This document shows, piece after piece, positions 28,686 through 37,300 of a stretch of 64,000 nucleotides of DNA. The translations under genes were made by a program, and so were the position numbers. Each line of letters opens with the position of its first letter. Positions within the stretch are counted from its first letter, which is position 1. The notes below the pieces were generated by a model. That model saw nothing but the letters and a program-made list of their open reading frames with translations, searched no databases and was not told the DNA's origin. This DNA comes from VXYL01 sp965208525. GTDB taxonomy: Bacteria; Pseudomonadota; Gammaproteobacteria; Pseudomonadales; Azotimanducaceae. Location of the stretch: positions 620,001 through 684,000 of the forward strand of contig OZ242340.1 of NCBI GenBank assembly GCA_965208525.1, written 5' to 3'.

Positions 28686-28786
28686 CCGAAGATCGCTTGC
28701 CCATGCCCCGCATTGTGTTCCGCCCTCTCCGAATTCGAACCTGTAGTGGCCGCCACGGGTGTTGACGAACGAGCTATAGGGCTGAA
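28686..28786 (-). pseudogene. Rearranged fragment of the esterase gene at 30011-31012
   Basis: On the minus strand the sequence reads SFVNTRGGHYRFEFGEGGTQCGA. This joins esterase residues from SFVNLRGGHN directly to YRFEFGEGGHSAAHGG, skipping about 50 residues. At the DNA level, AGATCGC...CCGAATTCGAACCTGTAG matches 30055-30111 and GTTGACGAACGAGC matches 30272-30285. It is a truncated, internally deleted copy without start or active site. Confidence 0.75.
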
Positions 28787-28803
28787 GGGCGGAGGCGGCC
28801 TGC

Positions 28804-28853
28804 GCCACGTCTTTTGACAAACGTCAAGGTAAACGCGTACATTAACGTCAACT
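28804..28853 (+). promoter_or_regulatory. Promoter and candidate operator for the Xre/RES module
   Basis: TTGACA (28815-28820), an 18-nt spacer and TACATT form a good sigma-70 promoter. TTGACAAACGTCAA is an inverted repeat (TTGAC/GTCAA) over the -35 box, and AACGTCAA recurs at the -10 end, as expected for autoregulation by the Xre antitoxin. The transcript would have a leader of about 170 nt before the antitoxin start. Confidence 0.55.
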
Positions 28854-29023
28854 CAAGGCCGGCGAGATTCGCGGACTATGCCGAGGGTTCGAGCGTCTTC
28901 GAGTCGAATTGGGTGACTTCGTGGAACACGGCTCTATCGTGTCGTACTCGGCAACACCTCGTCGCAGGCTGGAGCGTGGTTGAACTGCGCCCGCCGCATG
29001 GCGAAACGGATTGGAGGCAAAGG

Positions 29024-29383
29024 ATGGCAGATGCTGCGGTGGCGAGGAACGCCATGGCGGAGAAGCTGGAGATGATGAAGACCCGAGCGGCGATACGCTC
29101 GGTTGACGTCGCCAACATGCTCGGAACGACTCCGGAGACGGTTTCGCGATGGAACCATGGCCGAGCCTATCCGAGGCCGAACAAGGAAAAACAGCTCGTT
29201 GAGCTTGAGTACATCGTGGAGCGGCTTTCGGAGTTCTATTCGGACCCGAGAACGGCGCGAGCGTGGCTGTACTCGCGGCACAAGTACTTCGATGGCCTGC
29301 GTCCGGCCGACCTCATCCAAGAAGGCCGTGTCGAGGAGGTGCTGGAGGCCATCCAAGCCTTGGCGAACCCTAGCTATACGTAA
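29024..29383 (+). CDS. Xre-type antitoxin with toxin-binding (DUF2384) domain
   Basis: 119 residues from the ATG at 29024, preceded by GGAGGCAAAGG. A helix-turn-helix (about 25-50, SVDVANMLGTTPETVSRWNHGR) is followed by a C-terminal toxin-binding domain (ARAWLYSRHKYFDGLRPADLIQEGRVEEVLEAI). This is the antitoxin architecture paired with RES toxins. The RES gene follows after 82 bp. It would neutralise the toxin and repress the operon through the sites near 28815. A longer frame begins at 28814, but its leader overlaps the promoter and has no homology I can see. Confidence 0.88.
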   Translation: MADAAVARNAMAEKLEMMKTRAAIRSVDVANMLGTTPETVSRWNHGRAYPRPNKEKQLVELEYIVERLSEFYSDPRTARAWLYSRHKYFDGLRPADLIQEGRVEEVLEAIQALANPSYT

Positions 29384-29465
29384 GCACCAGCAGGTCTTGA
29401 GACGGTCTCGAAACTGATTGCTACGAACGCCACCTCCTACCTAACCGTCGTCTTGGCCCAAGAAG

Positions 29466-29996
29466 ATGCTGGAACGTGACCCGCATCTGCTGGAACGCCT
29501 TGAGGCATGCGCCCAGCGGCCATTCAATGGAGTCGTCCACCGGATAGTCTGGGCCGATGGTAGCCCCTTGCAGGGCAGCAGCTTGGCCCGCGGGCGCTGG
29601 AACAGCCCGGACGGTAGGTTCGAAGTCCTCAATACGTCCTTGGATGCCGAAGGGGCTGGTGCGGAGTTTGAGGCGTTCTGGTCGCTGTTTGAGCAGCGCC
29701 CCGACAAGGCGGCGCTAATCTGGAGGCTACGAGTGCAGCTGCGGCGGATCGTCGAGCTGGACTTCGACCCGCTTGCCGAACTAGGAGTCCAGCGTGCGGC
29801 CTACGTCAGTCGGCAATATGCGCGTACGCAGGAGATTTCAGACAGCCTGAACTACCTTGGGTGCGACGGTGTGATCGTGCCGTCGGCACGGCACGACGGT
29901 CGGAACTTGGTCATCTACATGCAGGACCTCCACCAGGAGTCTTCCGTGGAGGAAGATGGGTCGCTCGCGTTCCTTTGGTCCGACTTGCCTGGTTAG
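29466..29996 (+). CDS. RES-domain toxin
   Basis: 176 residues. RES domain features: the Arg in VHRIVWADG, GSSLARGRWNSPDGRFEVLNTSLDAEGA (R-G-R-W-N-x-P, the R-E-S fold core), AGAEFEAFWSLFE with the conserved Glu, and GVIVPSARHDGRNLVIYM with the conserved Ser. RES toxins hydrolyse or phosphorolyse NAD+ and arrest growth. The partner is the Xre antitoxin immediately upstream. The residues corresponding to the R-E-S triad appear intact, so the toxin is probably active. Confidence 0.9.
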   Translation: MLERDPHLLERLEACAQRPFNGVVHRIVWADGSPLQGSSLARGRWNSPDGRFEVLNTSLDAEGAGAEFEAFWSLFEQRPDKAALIWRLRVQLRRIVELDFDPLAELGVQRAAYVSRQYARTQEISDSLNYLGCDGVIVPSARHDGRNLVIYMQDLHQESSVEEDGSLAFLWSDLPG

Positions 29997-30010
29997 AGGA
30001 ACGCCTTCGA

Positions 30011-31012
30011 CTATGGTGCGGGCGACCGACTCAACCACCGCAACGACTCCGCAAAGATCGCCCCCCCATGCGCCGCGCTGTGGCCCCCTTCTCCGAATTC
30101 GAACCTGTAGTCGTAGCCGGCGTACTTCAGAGCCACAGCCATCATCTTGTTCGCCAATGGCCAGTTGCCGACGAGGATGTTGGCGTCGCGTTTGCCGCTG
30201 GTCAGGAAGACGCGGATGGGTTTGCGGGGGGTGGTTTTGACGAGATAGGGGTAGTTGTGGCCGCCGCGGAGGTTGACGAAGGAGCCGCAGTGGCTGAGGA
30301 CGCGGGCGAAGGCGGTGGGGTCGTGCCAGGCGGCGTTGAAGGCGCAGATGCCGCCGCTGGAGATGCCGACGATGGTGCGGTGGGTTGGGTCTTTCGAGAA
30401 CGCTCGGCCGATTTCCTGTTCAGCGAAGGGGAGGAGTTCGCTGGTGAGGAAGCGGACGTAGGTGTCGGTGAGGCTGTCGTATTCGAAGCTGCGCTGGCCG
30501 GTGACGATGGCGTCGCCGTCTGGCGGTGCGCCCGGGTTGACGAATATGCCCACGGTCGGGGGAATGTCGCCGGCGTGGATGAGGGAGTCGAGGACGGCGG
30601 GGGCGCGCACGGGGCCGGTTTCGTCGGCGTAGGCGGCGCCGTCGTTGAACACCATCACGGCGGGATCGTCGGTGCTTGCGGCGAGTTGCTTGGGAACGTG
30701 GATTAGGACGTCGCGCACGGTGCCGGCGTAGATGTCGCTCTGGCTCCAGCCGGGGAACTTGCGCATGTCGCCGCGGGGGACGTCTGGCGCGGGATAGGCT
30801 TCCGGGCAGGGGTTGTATTGCTTGTCTTCCGGGGGATTGAGCGCGTCCATGATCTCCATGTTGCTGCGCCCGTTGATGGTGGCGTCGAACGGCAGGTCGA
30901 AGCGTTTGTGGAGGCCAAGGCGGCGGTAGTTCTCTATTTCCATTGCGCTGGCGGTGCCGGCGAGCAGCCCGGCTGCGGCAACAAACCGCCTTCTGGACAT
31001 TCCGCGCACCAT
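30011..31012 (-). CDS. Secreted esterase (enterochelin-esterase-like alpha/beta hydrolase)
   Basis: 333 residues; the start may be the ATG at 31000 (MSRRRFVAAAGLLAG). SRRRFVAAAG followed by a hydrophobic stretch looks like a Tat signal peptide. Nucleophile elbow GISSGG (S218), FLTSGKRDAN near the acid position, and FGEGGHSAAHGG carrying the catalytic His. The family hydrolyses esters; this resembles the putative-esterase group related to Fes/IroE, but no siderophore genes are near. A damaged partial copy lies at 28686-28786. It is upstream of and on the same strand as no clear partner. Confidence 0.85.
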   Translation of the reverse strand: MVRGMSRRRFVAAAGLLAGTASAMEIENYRRLGLHKRFDLPFDATINGRSNMEIMDALNPPEDKQYNPCPEAYPAPDVPRGDMRKFPGWSQSDIYAGTVRDVLIHVPKQLAASTDDPAVMVFNDGAAYADETGPVRAPAVLDSLIHAGDIPPTVGIFVNPGAPPDGDAIVTGQRSFEYDSLTDTYVRFLTSELLPFAEQEIGRAFSKDPTHRTIVGISSGGICAFNAAWHDPTAFARVLSHCGSFVNLRGGHNYPYLVKTTPRKPIRVFLTSGKRDANILVGNWPLANKMMAVALKYAGYDYRFEFGEGGHSAAHGGAIFAESLRWLSRSPAP

Positions 31013-31107
31013 GCTGTCCCCCTTAAGAGTTGGGTCAGCGGGTCAGCGTACTGCGAGCCGCTCTACTGTCAACGGAAGTCGTGCGTGGACGCGCCTTTAG
31101 GCGCGTG

Positions 31108-31145
31108 CGAGGGGCAGGATGCCCTCGCCCCCGAAGGCCCGTCCG
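31108..31145. repeat. Single arm of dispersed repeat family B
   Basis: GAGGGGCAGGATGCCCTCGC and the following GAAGGCCCGTCCGCC resemble the right arm of 25693-25726 and 46607-46641. A small GCGCCTTTAGGCGC hairpin precedes it. It lies in the 176-bp gap between the esterase and PhyH genes. Confidence 0.5.
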
Positions 31146-31188
31146 CCGTCAGGGGGCCATCGCTGGCCCTAGGCGTGCTGCTAACCAC

Positions 31189-32163
31189 TCATGCGTCCAA
31201 GGTAGCTCGCCGGGCCACCCGTTGGAGCGGGTGCAGCGATGCGCCTTCGCCGATGATGTAGTCCGGGAACTCCACATCGGCGTTGCCGAGGCCGCCCGGA
31301 GCGGCGTCGGTGCGGGTGCCGTTGACGCCGCCGAGGGTGCCGTAGGTGCGAAGGCCCAGCCTTGCGCGCAGTTTGGGGCTGGCTTCGTCAAGCACTTCCT
31401 GCAGGCAGGAGACGCCCCAGTTCTCCTGCTGGCGCATCCACGGCAGGCAGAAGAACGTGGTGATGCTGCGGCGGGGTGCGCCGTTGGTGTTGACGCCGAG
31501 GCCATGCCAGATGCGGCCTTCCCAGGCGAAGACGCTGCCGGCCGGCACTTCCACCTGCACGGACATCTCGCGGGGCGGAGGCTTGATCTGGTATTCCGGG
31601 CGCCAGCGGTGGCTGCCGGGGACGACGTGGGTGCTGCCGTTGTCGGGGGTGAAGTCGTCGAGCAGCCAGAAGAGGTTGCAGGCGGCGGGGAAGTTCACCG
31701 TGGCGGGAACGTAGCCTTGGTCTCGGTGCAGGGGCTGGGGTTCCGTGGTGGGGGCGTGGAACATGCCGCCGGTGATGCTGGAGACGAGAAAGGTGCGGCC
31801 CAGCATGAAGCCGGCGAGTTCGTCGGTTTCCGTGCGCTCGACGAGGTCGAGGAACACCTTGCCCTTGTTCACCATGTTGGATATGGATTGCTTGTTGCCG
31901 TGGGCGCCGAGTGGGGCCAGATCGCCGAGCTTGCGTTCGGCGGCGGCTTGGCCGTCGAGCGCATCGCGCAGCCGTTCGATGTCGCTTTGGGAGAGCACGT
32001 CCGGCACGAAGCAGAGGCCATATTCGGACAGGTGGCGCTTGGCCGCTTCGAAATCCCTCGTCAGGGGTGGCAGACCGAGGGCGTCCGGCGGATCGATGGT
32101 GGGGGAAGGAACGTAGCCCGTTTGCCGGTGTTCGGCCGGTTCCGGGCGAAGTGGCGTGGACAT
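31189..32163 (-). CDS. Phytanoyl-CoA dioxygenase (PhyH) family protein
   Basis: 324 residues from the ATG at 32163 (MSTPLRPEP). Facial triad H146-x-D148 (QPLHRDQGY) and H220 (GRIWHGLGVNTNG), with VVPGSHRWRPEY between them and R-R-S-I after the last His. It is longer than the other three PhyH proteins, with a C-terminal extension of about 60 residues (GLRTYGTLGGVNGTRTD). Divergent from a cupin gene, 63 bp between starts. An oxygenase of unknown substrate; the paired cupin could act on the same compound, but that is inference. Confidence 0.88.
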   Translation of the reverse strand: MSTPLRPEPAEHRQTGYVPSPTIDPPDALGLPPLTRDFEAAKRHLSEYGLCFVPDVLSQSDIERLRDALDGQAAAERKLGDLAPLGAHGNKQSISNMVNKGKVFLDLVERTETDELAGFMLGRTFLVSSITGGMFHAPTTEPQPLHRDQGYVPATVNFPAACNLFWLLDDFTPDNGSTHVVPGSHRWRPEYQIKPPPREMSVQVEVPAGSVFAWEGRIWHGLGVNTNGAPRRSITTFFCLPWMRQQENWGVSCLQEVLDEASPKLRARLGLRTYGTLGGVNGTRTDAAPGGLGNADVEFPDYIIGEGASLHPLQRVARRATLDA

Positions 32164-32226
32164 GCGGCGGCCCCAAAGGCAAAGATCGACGTGAGTGTAC
32201 CCAATGCTCGGGAGGTGGGCAGCAGC

Positions 32227-32613
32227 ATGGCGGCGAAGAGGATCTTCTCTGGCGAGGAGGCGGCGAGGGCGGCGATGCTCGACGCCAAACGCCACATCCA
32301 CACCAATGTGCTTGCGACCGGAGAGCACATGCAGCTCATTTTGGCGAGGTATGAGCCTGGTGCGGAGTACACGCTGCACACACATGGGCATGAGCAGTTC
32401 AGCGTGCTGCTGCAAGGTCGGATGCTGCTCACGGTGGGGGACGAAGTGCGCGAGATCGGGCCGGGGGATATGTGGCACGCGCCGGCAAACGTGCCGCATG
32501 GTGGGGAGATCGTTGGGGATGAGGAGGTGGTCTTCATCGACATCTACGGGCCGCCGAGTGCGACGATTCTCGACTACGTTGAACGGTTGCAGGGCCGGGC
32601 GGATGGTGTTTAG
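32227..32613 (+). CDS. Single-domain cupin protein
   Basis: 128 residues. Cupin motif 1 is EYTLHTHGHEQFSVLLQG (metal-site His, His, Glu) and motif 2 is PGDMWHAPANVPHGG with the last His. The start at 32227 is preceded by GGGAGGTG. Small cupins of this kind are metal-dependent dioxygenases, isomerases or sensors; which one is unknown. It is divergent from the PhyH gene and not close to any gene downstream. Confidence 0.85.
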   Translation: MAAKRIFSGEEAARAAMLDAKRHIHTNVLATGEHMQLILARYEPGAEYTLHTHGHEQFSVLLQGRMLLTVGDEVREIGPGDMWHAPANVPHGGEIVGDEEVVFIDIYGPPSATILDYVERLQGRADGV

Positions 32614-32782
32614 CGCCGCAAGCGCCGCCCGATGAACGCCCGACGATTCACTTTCGCTGGAGACTGCCGGGAACGGCGCCGGCGCCTAGCCGAGAGCTGA
32701 ACGGGGCGAAATGAGTGTGCCGGTGTTTCAAGCACTGCCGGATGTGCGGTGTTGCGCGAAAGGTGCGTAGCTAGGCGCCGAT

Positions 32783-32803
32783 ATGTGTATGATTCGTACA
32801 CAT
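32783..32803. promoter_or_regulatory. Inverted repeat operator upstream of vapBC
   Basis: ATGTGTA-7 nt-TACACAT, a perfect 7-bp inverted repeat ending 26 bp before the antitoxin start: the expected place for VapBC autoregulation. The second vapBC pair has ATGTGTATAACAT before its antitoxin, sharing ATGTGTAT. Confidence 0.6.
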
Positions 32804-32829
32804 CAGAAACGCAGTCAGGTTGTACGCCG

Positions 32830-33090
32830 GTGACACGAGTGCAATTGATCATCCCGGACGATGATCACCTCAACTTTGTTCGGCAGGCGCAGCGCGAAGA
32901 GCTGACGCTTAGCGCTTGGCTGAGGGCGGCGGCGCAAGAGCGCCTCCAGAGGATGCGTCGCACCGTGCAATTTGAGACCGAGGCCGATGTGCGGTCTTTC
33001 TTTGCAGAATGCGAGCGTATCGAAGGTCCAACGCCGGAGCCGGAGTGGGAAGATCACCTTGCGACCATGCGTGAATCTCGGCGTGTGTGA
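32830..33090 (+). CDS. VapB-type antitoxin
   Basis: 86 residues from a GTG at 32830 (an upstream TTG at 32749 would extend it through the operator). The N-terminal strand TRVQLIIPDDDHLNFVRQAQREELTLSAWLRAAAQERL is a ribbon-helix-helix pattern; the acidic, Trp-containing C terminus (TPEPEWEDHLATMRES) would wrap the toxin. Its stop is 6 bp from the PIN toxin start. Confidence 0.75.
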   Translation: MTRVQLIIPDDDHLNFVRQAQREELTLSAWLRAAAQERLQRMRRTVQFETEADVRSFFAECERIEGPTPEPEWEDHLATMRESRRV

Positions 33091-33096
33091 TCGCGC

Positions 33097-33486
33097 GTGG
33101 TTTTCGTTGACACCAACGTATTCATGTATGCGGTAGGCAGGCCCCATCGACTGCAATCCACGGCGCGGGAGTTCTTCGAGGAAGCCATAAGGGAACGGCG
33201 GCAACTGTGTACATCGGTGGAGGTGTTGCAGGAGCTGTTGCACGCGTATGTGCCGCCGAAGAGGATGGCGACCCTTGATGCCGCGCTTGCGTTGGTGGAC
33301 TCGCTCGGTGCCGAAGTTTGGCCCCTCGAATCGGAGGACGTCCTCCTGGCGCGGCGGCTGTATCGACGATTCCCCACGCTCGGCGCACGCGACCTGTGTC
33401 ACTTGGCGAGTTGCCGGCGACGAAACGTCAACGACATCAAGACGTTCGACCGTGGGTTCGAGGCGGCAGCTGCTGCCTACTTCTGA
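33097..33486 (+). CDS. vapC: VapC-type PIN-domain toxin
   Basis: 129 residues from a GTG at 33097. PIN ribonuclease acidic residues: Asp in FVDTNVFMYA, Glu in VEVLQELLHAY, Asp in LGARDLCHLA and Asp in IKTFDRGF. VapC toxins cleave tRNA or rRNA. Encoded directly after its antitoxin. All four acidic positions are present, so it is probably active. Confidence 0.88.
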   Translation: MVFVDTNVFMYAVGRPHRLQSTAREFFEEAIRERRQLCTSVEVLQELLHAYVPPKRMATLDAALALVDSLGAEVWPLESEDVLLARRLYRRFPTLGARDLCHLASCRRRNVNDIKTFDRGFEAAAAAYF

Positions 33487-33537
33487 TGCCCGGGACATCG
33501 GCGCCAGGCCGAAACACACACTTGAGGAGGAGGACAT

Positions 33538-34302
33538 ATGGGCAAGTTGACGGGCAGGACGGCCTTGGTGACGGGTGCGAGCCGGGGCATTGGGCGCGCC
33601 ATTGCGCTGCGCTTCGCCGCCGAAGGGGCGGATGTCGGGATCAACTACACCAGCAATGAGGCGGCGGCGCAGGAGGTCGCGCAGGCGGTGGCGGAGGCCG
33701 GCCAGCACGCCGAGGTGTTCCGTGCCGATGTGGGGGATCGTGCCGCCTGCGAGAGCATGTGCGAGGGTGCGGTCGCCGCCTTTGGCCAGATTGACATCCT
33801 CGTCAACAACGCGGGGCTTGGCTCCGCCGCCATCAACCGCCCGCACATCGCCGATGCCACGGACGAGCAGTGGAACCGGCTTCTGAACGTGAACCTCTGG
33901 GGGCCGATCTACCTTTGCCGGGCGTTGGTGCCGCACCTGCGGAACGCCGAGCGGAGCGACATCGTGATGATCTCCTCGATTGCGGCGCAGGCACTGAACC
34001 CGGGCTTCGGCGTCTATTCGGTGAGCAAAGCGGCACTAGAAGCCATGGCACACACCCTGGCGCGGGAGGAGAAGGCGCACGGGATGCGGGTGAACATGAT
34101 CGCGCCGGGGCTGGTGGACACCGACATGGGGCGCCGCATCGTCCGCGCAACGGGCGGTCCGGATGACATCGACAAGGTCGCCGCAAACATGCCCTTCGGC
34201 TTCGTCTGCACCGCCGACGACATCGCCGCCACCGCCACGCATTTGTGCTCGGAAGACGGCCGCTACATTACCAACCAGCGGATTACGATCTCTGGGGACT
34301 GA
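33538..34302 (+). CDS. SDR-family oxidoreductase (3-oxoacyl-ACP reductase-like)
   Basis: 254 residues. TGASRGIG cofactor motif, NNAG, catalytic Ser in MISSIAA and YSVSKAA (YxxxK). RBS GAGGAGGA lies just upstream. Classical short-chain dehydrogenase, probably NADPH-dependent (Arg after TGAS). Substrate unknown; not linked to fatty-acid genes, though the acyl-CoA carboxylase gene converges on it 60 bp away. Confidence 0.9.
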   Translation: MGKLTGRTALVTGASRGIGRAIALRFAAEGADVGINYTSNEAAAQEVAQAVAEAGQHAEVFRADVGDRAACESMCEGAVAAFGQIDILVNNAGLGSAAINRPHIADATDEQWNRLLNVNLWGPIYLCRALVPHLRNAERSDIVMISSIAAQALNPGFGVYSVSKAALEAMAHTLAREEKAHGMRVNMIAPGLVDTDMGRRIVRATGGPDDIDKVAANMPFGFVCTADDIAATATHLCSEDGRYITNQRITISGD

Positions 34303-34362
34303 CTGCCGGCAGCACCCCATCTTCATCGGCGCGCATGCTGTCGGTAGTGGCCGCCTGAACCC

Positions 34363-37300
34363 TCACCAAGTGTCCACCCACCCTCGTTTCTTGCCGTCTC
34401 GAGGCGCGACTGGTGGAAGGGAGTTGAGGCCCATCACCATCCACTTGCGGGTGTCGGCGGGATCGATCACGTCGTCCACCTCCGAGACGGTGGCGGCGTT
34501 CAGGGCGCGGGACCAGGCGTAGGCGTCGGCGACGTACTTTTCGTAGCGGGCCTTGCGTTCGGCCAGGTCGGTGATGGCTTCTAGCTCGCGGCGGCGGCCG
34601 AGCTTCACCGAGCCTTCAAGGCCCATGCCGGCGAACTCGCCGGTGGGCCAGGAGATGGTGAAGAAGGTCTCGTCGAAGCTGCCGGTGGACATGGCGAGCG
34701 CGCCCAAGCCGTACGACTTGCGCAGCACGACGACGAAGTAGGGCACGGTGATGTTGGCGCCGGCGACGTACATGCGGCCGCAGTGGCGGATGAGGGCGGT
34801 CTTCTCCGCCTCTGGACCCACCATGTTGCCGGGCGTGTCGATGAGCGACAGGATGGGGATGTCGAAGGCGTCGCAAAGCTGCATGAAGCGGGCGGCCTTG
34901 TCGGCGCCTTCCGAGTCCACAGCGCCGCCGGTGGGGGAGTTGGAGTTGTTGGCGATCACGCCCACCGGGCGGCCTTCGATGCGGATGAACGCTGTGACCA
35001 TCGAGAGGCCGAACTTGGGGCGCAGTTCGAGCATGGAGCCGACATCGCCCAAGGTCTCGATGATGCTGCGGATGTTGTAAACGGCGCGGCGGTTTTCCGG
35101 CACCACATGGCGCAGGGCGCGCTGGTCGTGGGCGCTCCAGGCCTGCACGCGGCCTTGGAAGAACGAGAGGTAGTGCCTGGCGACTGCCGTTGCCTCCTCC
35201 TCGTCTTCCACGAGAATGTCGATGACGCCGTTCGGCTGCTGGATTTCGATGGGACCGACTTCCCTCGGAGCGTAGGCGCCGAGGCCGCCGCCTTCGATCA
35301 CTGCCGGGCCACCGATGCCGAGGCTGGAGTCCTTGGTGGCGATGATGACATCGCAAGCGCCGAGGAGCACGACGTTGCCGGCGAAGCAGTAGCCGGAGTT
35401 GACGCCGACGATGGGCACTAGACCCGAGAGCTTGCCGAGTTCCCGCCAAGTGCGAACCTGAAGGCCGCCGACGGAGCCCGCCTGCGGGCCGCCGCCGCTG
35501 CGCGGTCCGCCGTGGGTTCTGCCGCCGCCGCCTTCGGTGTAGAGCACCACCGGCAGCTTGTACTTGCGGGCGATGCCGAACATGCGGTCTTGCTTCTGGT
35601 GGTTCTTGCCGCCCTGGGTACCGGCGAGCACGGTGTAGTCGTAGGACATGGCCACGCAGCGGGCGTTTTCCTCGCCCACGAGGTCGCCGTTGACGCGGCC
35701 GACGCCCATCACCATCGCGTCCGCCGCGGTCTTGATGACGCGCTCTTCGAGCTCCTCGAAGGTGTCGGTGCGGTAGCGGGTGGCGGTGACGAGGGGGCTG
35801 AACTCGAAGAACGAGCCTTCGTCGCAGAGGTCGTGGATGTTCTCGCGCGCGGTGCGCTTGCCGGCGTCGTGGCGCTTGGCGGTGGCTTCGCTGCGCGCTT
35901 CGTCGGTGGTGAGTTCGTGGAAGTGCTGCACCTCGGCCACGTCGGGGCGGATGGCGTCGAGGTCGATGGGATCAAAGGTGTCGAACTCGCCCTCGATGTC
36001 TTGCGGCTCGATGAAGAGGATCGGCGTGTCTTCGAAGATGGTGTCGCCGACTTCGAGGGCGATTTCGCGGACGATGCCGGGGCTTTCGGCGGCAATGACG
36101 TGCTCCATCTTGAGCGCTTCGAGCACAGCCACTGGCTGGCGCTTTTGCACGGCATCGCCGACGGCAACCTTGAATTCGATGATCATGCCTTGGAGGGGCG
36201 CGGATACGGCTGTGGTGCCGGCCGGGCCGATGGCGTGGGGTGGCGCTTGCGGCGGGGCTTGCGGGGTCGCGGCGGGGCCCTTCAGCGCCAGGACTGCGAG
36301 GGGGTCATCGGGATCAACGTCGGTTCCGGCCTTTTGGACGGTGGACTCGGGTTGGAAGTATCGCGCTCGTGCGCCTTCGATAGTGAGCAAGTCCGCCGCA
36401 TGCTCCTCGACGTATCGGGTGTGGATGCCGCCGTCGGCGAACGGTGCGGTGTCGAGAAGGGCGGCCAGAAAGCCGGTGTTGCTGCGAGCGCCTTCGATCT
36501 TGAACTCGGAAAGTGCGCGCACCGTCTTGCGCAGGGCCGAAGGCAGGTCGTGGGCGTGGCCGATGACTTTGGCGAGGAGCGAATCGTAATACGGGCTGGT
36601 GGCGTAGCCGGTGTAGCCGAAGCCATCGACGCGGATGCCGGGGCCGGCCGGCGGTTCGTAGGCGGTAAGCACGCCGCCGCCGGGGCGCGACTGGCCGTCT
36701 TCGGTCATGGTTTCGAGATTGACGCGGGCCTGTACGGCCACGCCCCTGGGGGCAGGGATGGCGGATTGCTCGAGGCCAAGGTCGCGCAAGGTTGCTCCTG
36801 AGGCGATCTGCAACTGGATGGCTACGAGATCGAGTCCCGTCACCTCCTCCGTGACGGTGTGCTCCACTTGCAGGCGGGCGTTTGCCTCCATGAACACGAA
36901 CCGTCCGTCGCTGCGGCCATCGACCAGAAACTCGATGGTGCCGACGCCGCGGTACGAAGCTGCCGAGGCGATGCGGGTCGCGGCTTCGAGCATGGCGCCG
37001 CGCATGTCTTCGGCAAGAGCAAACGTCGGAGCGATTTCGATCAGCTTCTGCCGCTGGCGCTGCAGGCTGCATTCGCGGTCCCAAAGGTGACACACGGCAC
37101 CGGTGCCGTCGCCGACGATCTGCACTTCCACGTGACGGGCGTGGGGGAGCAGCTCCTCCACGTAGAGGTCGCCGGAGCCAAATGCTTGCGCGGCTTCGGA
37201 GCTGGCGCGGGCGAATGCCTCTTCAAGCCCGCCGATGTCGGTGACGGGGCGCATCCCGCGGCCGCCACCACCGGCAATCGCCTTCAGCATCACGGCCCCG

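Noticed and set aside
28532..28756. Upstream extension of the DUF6197-like protein
   Set aside because: This part overlaps the esterase remnant in a different frame and has no family similarity.
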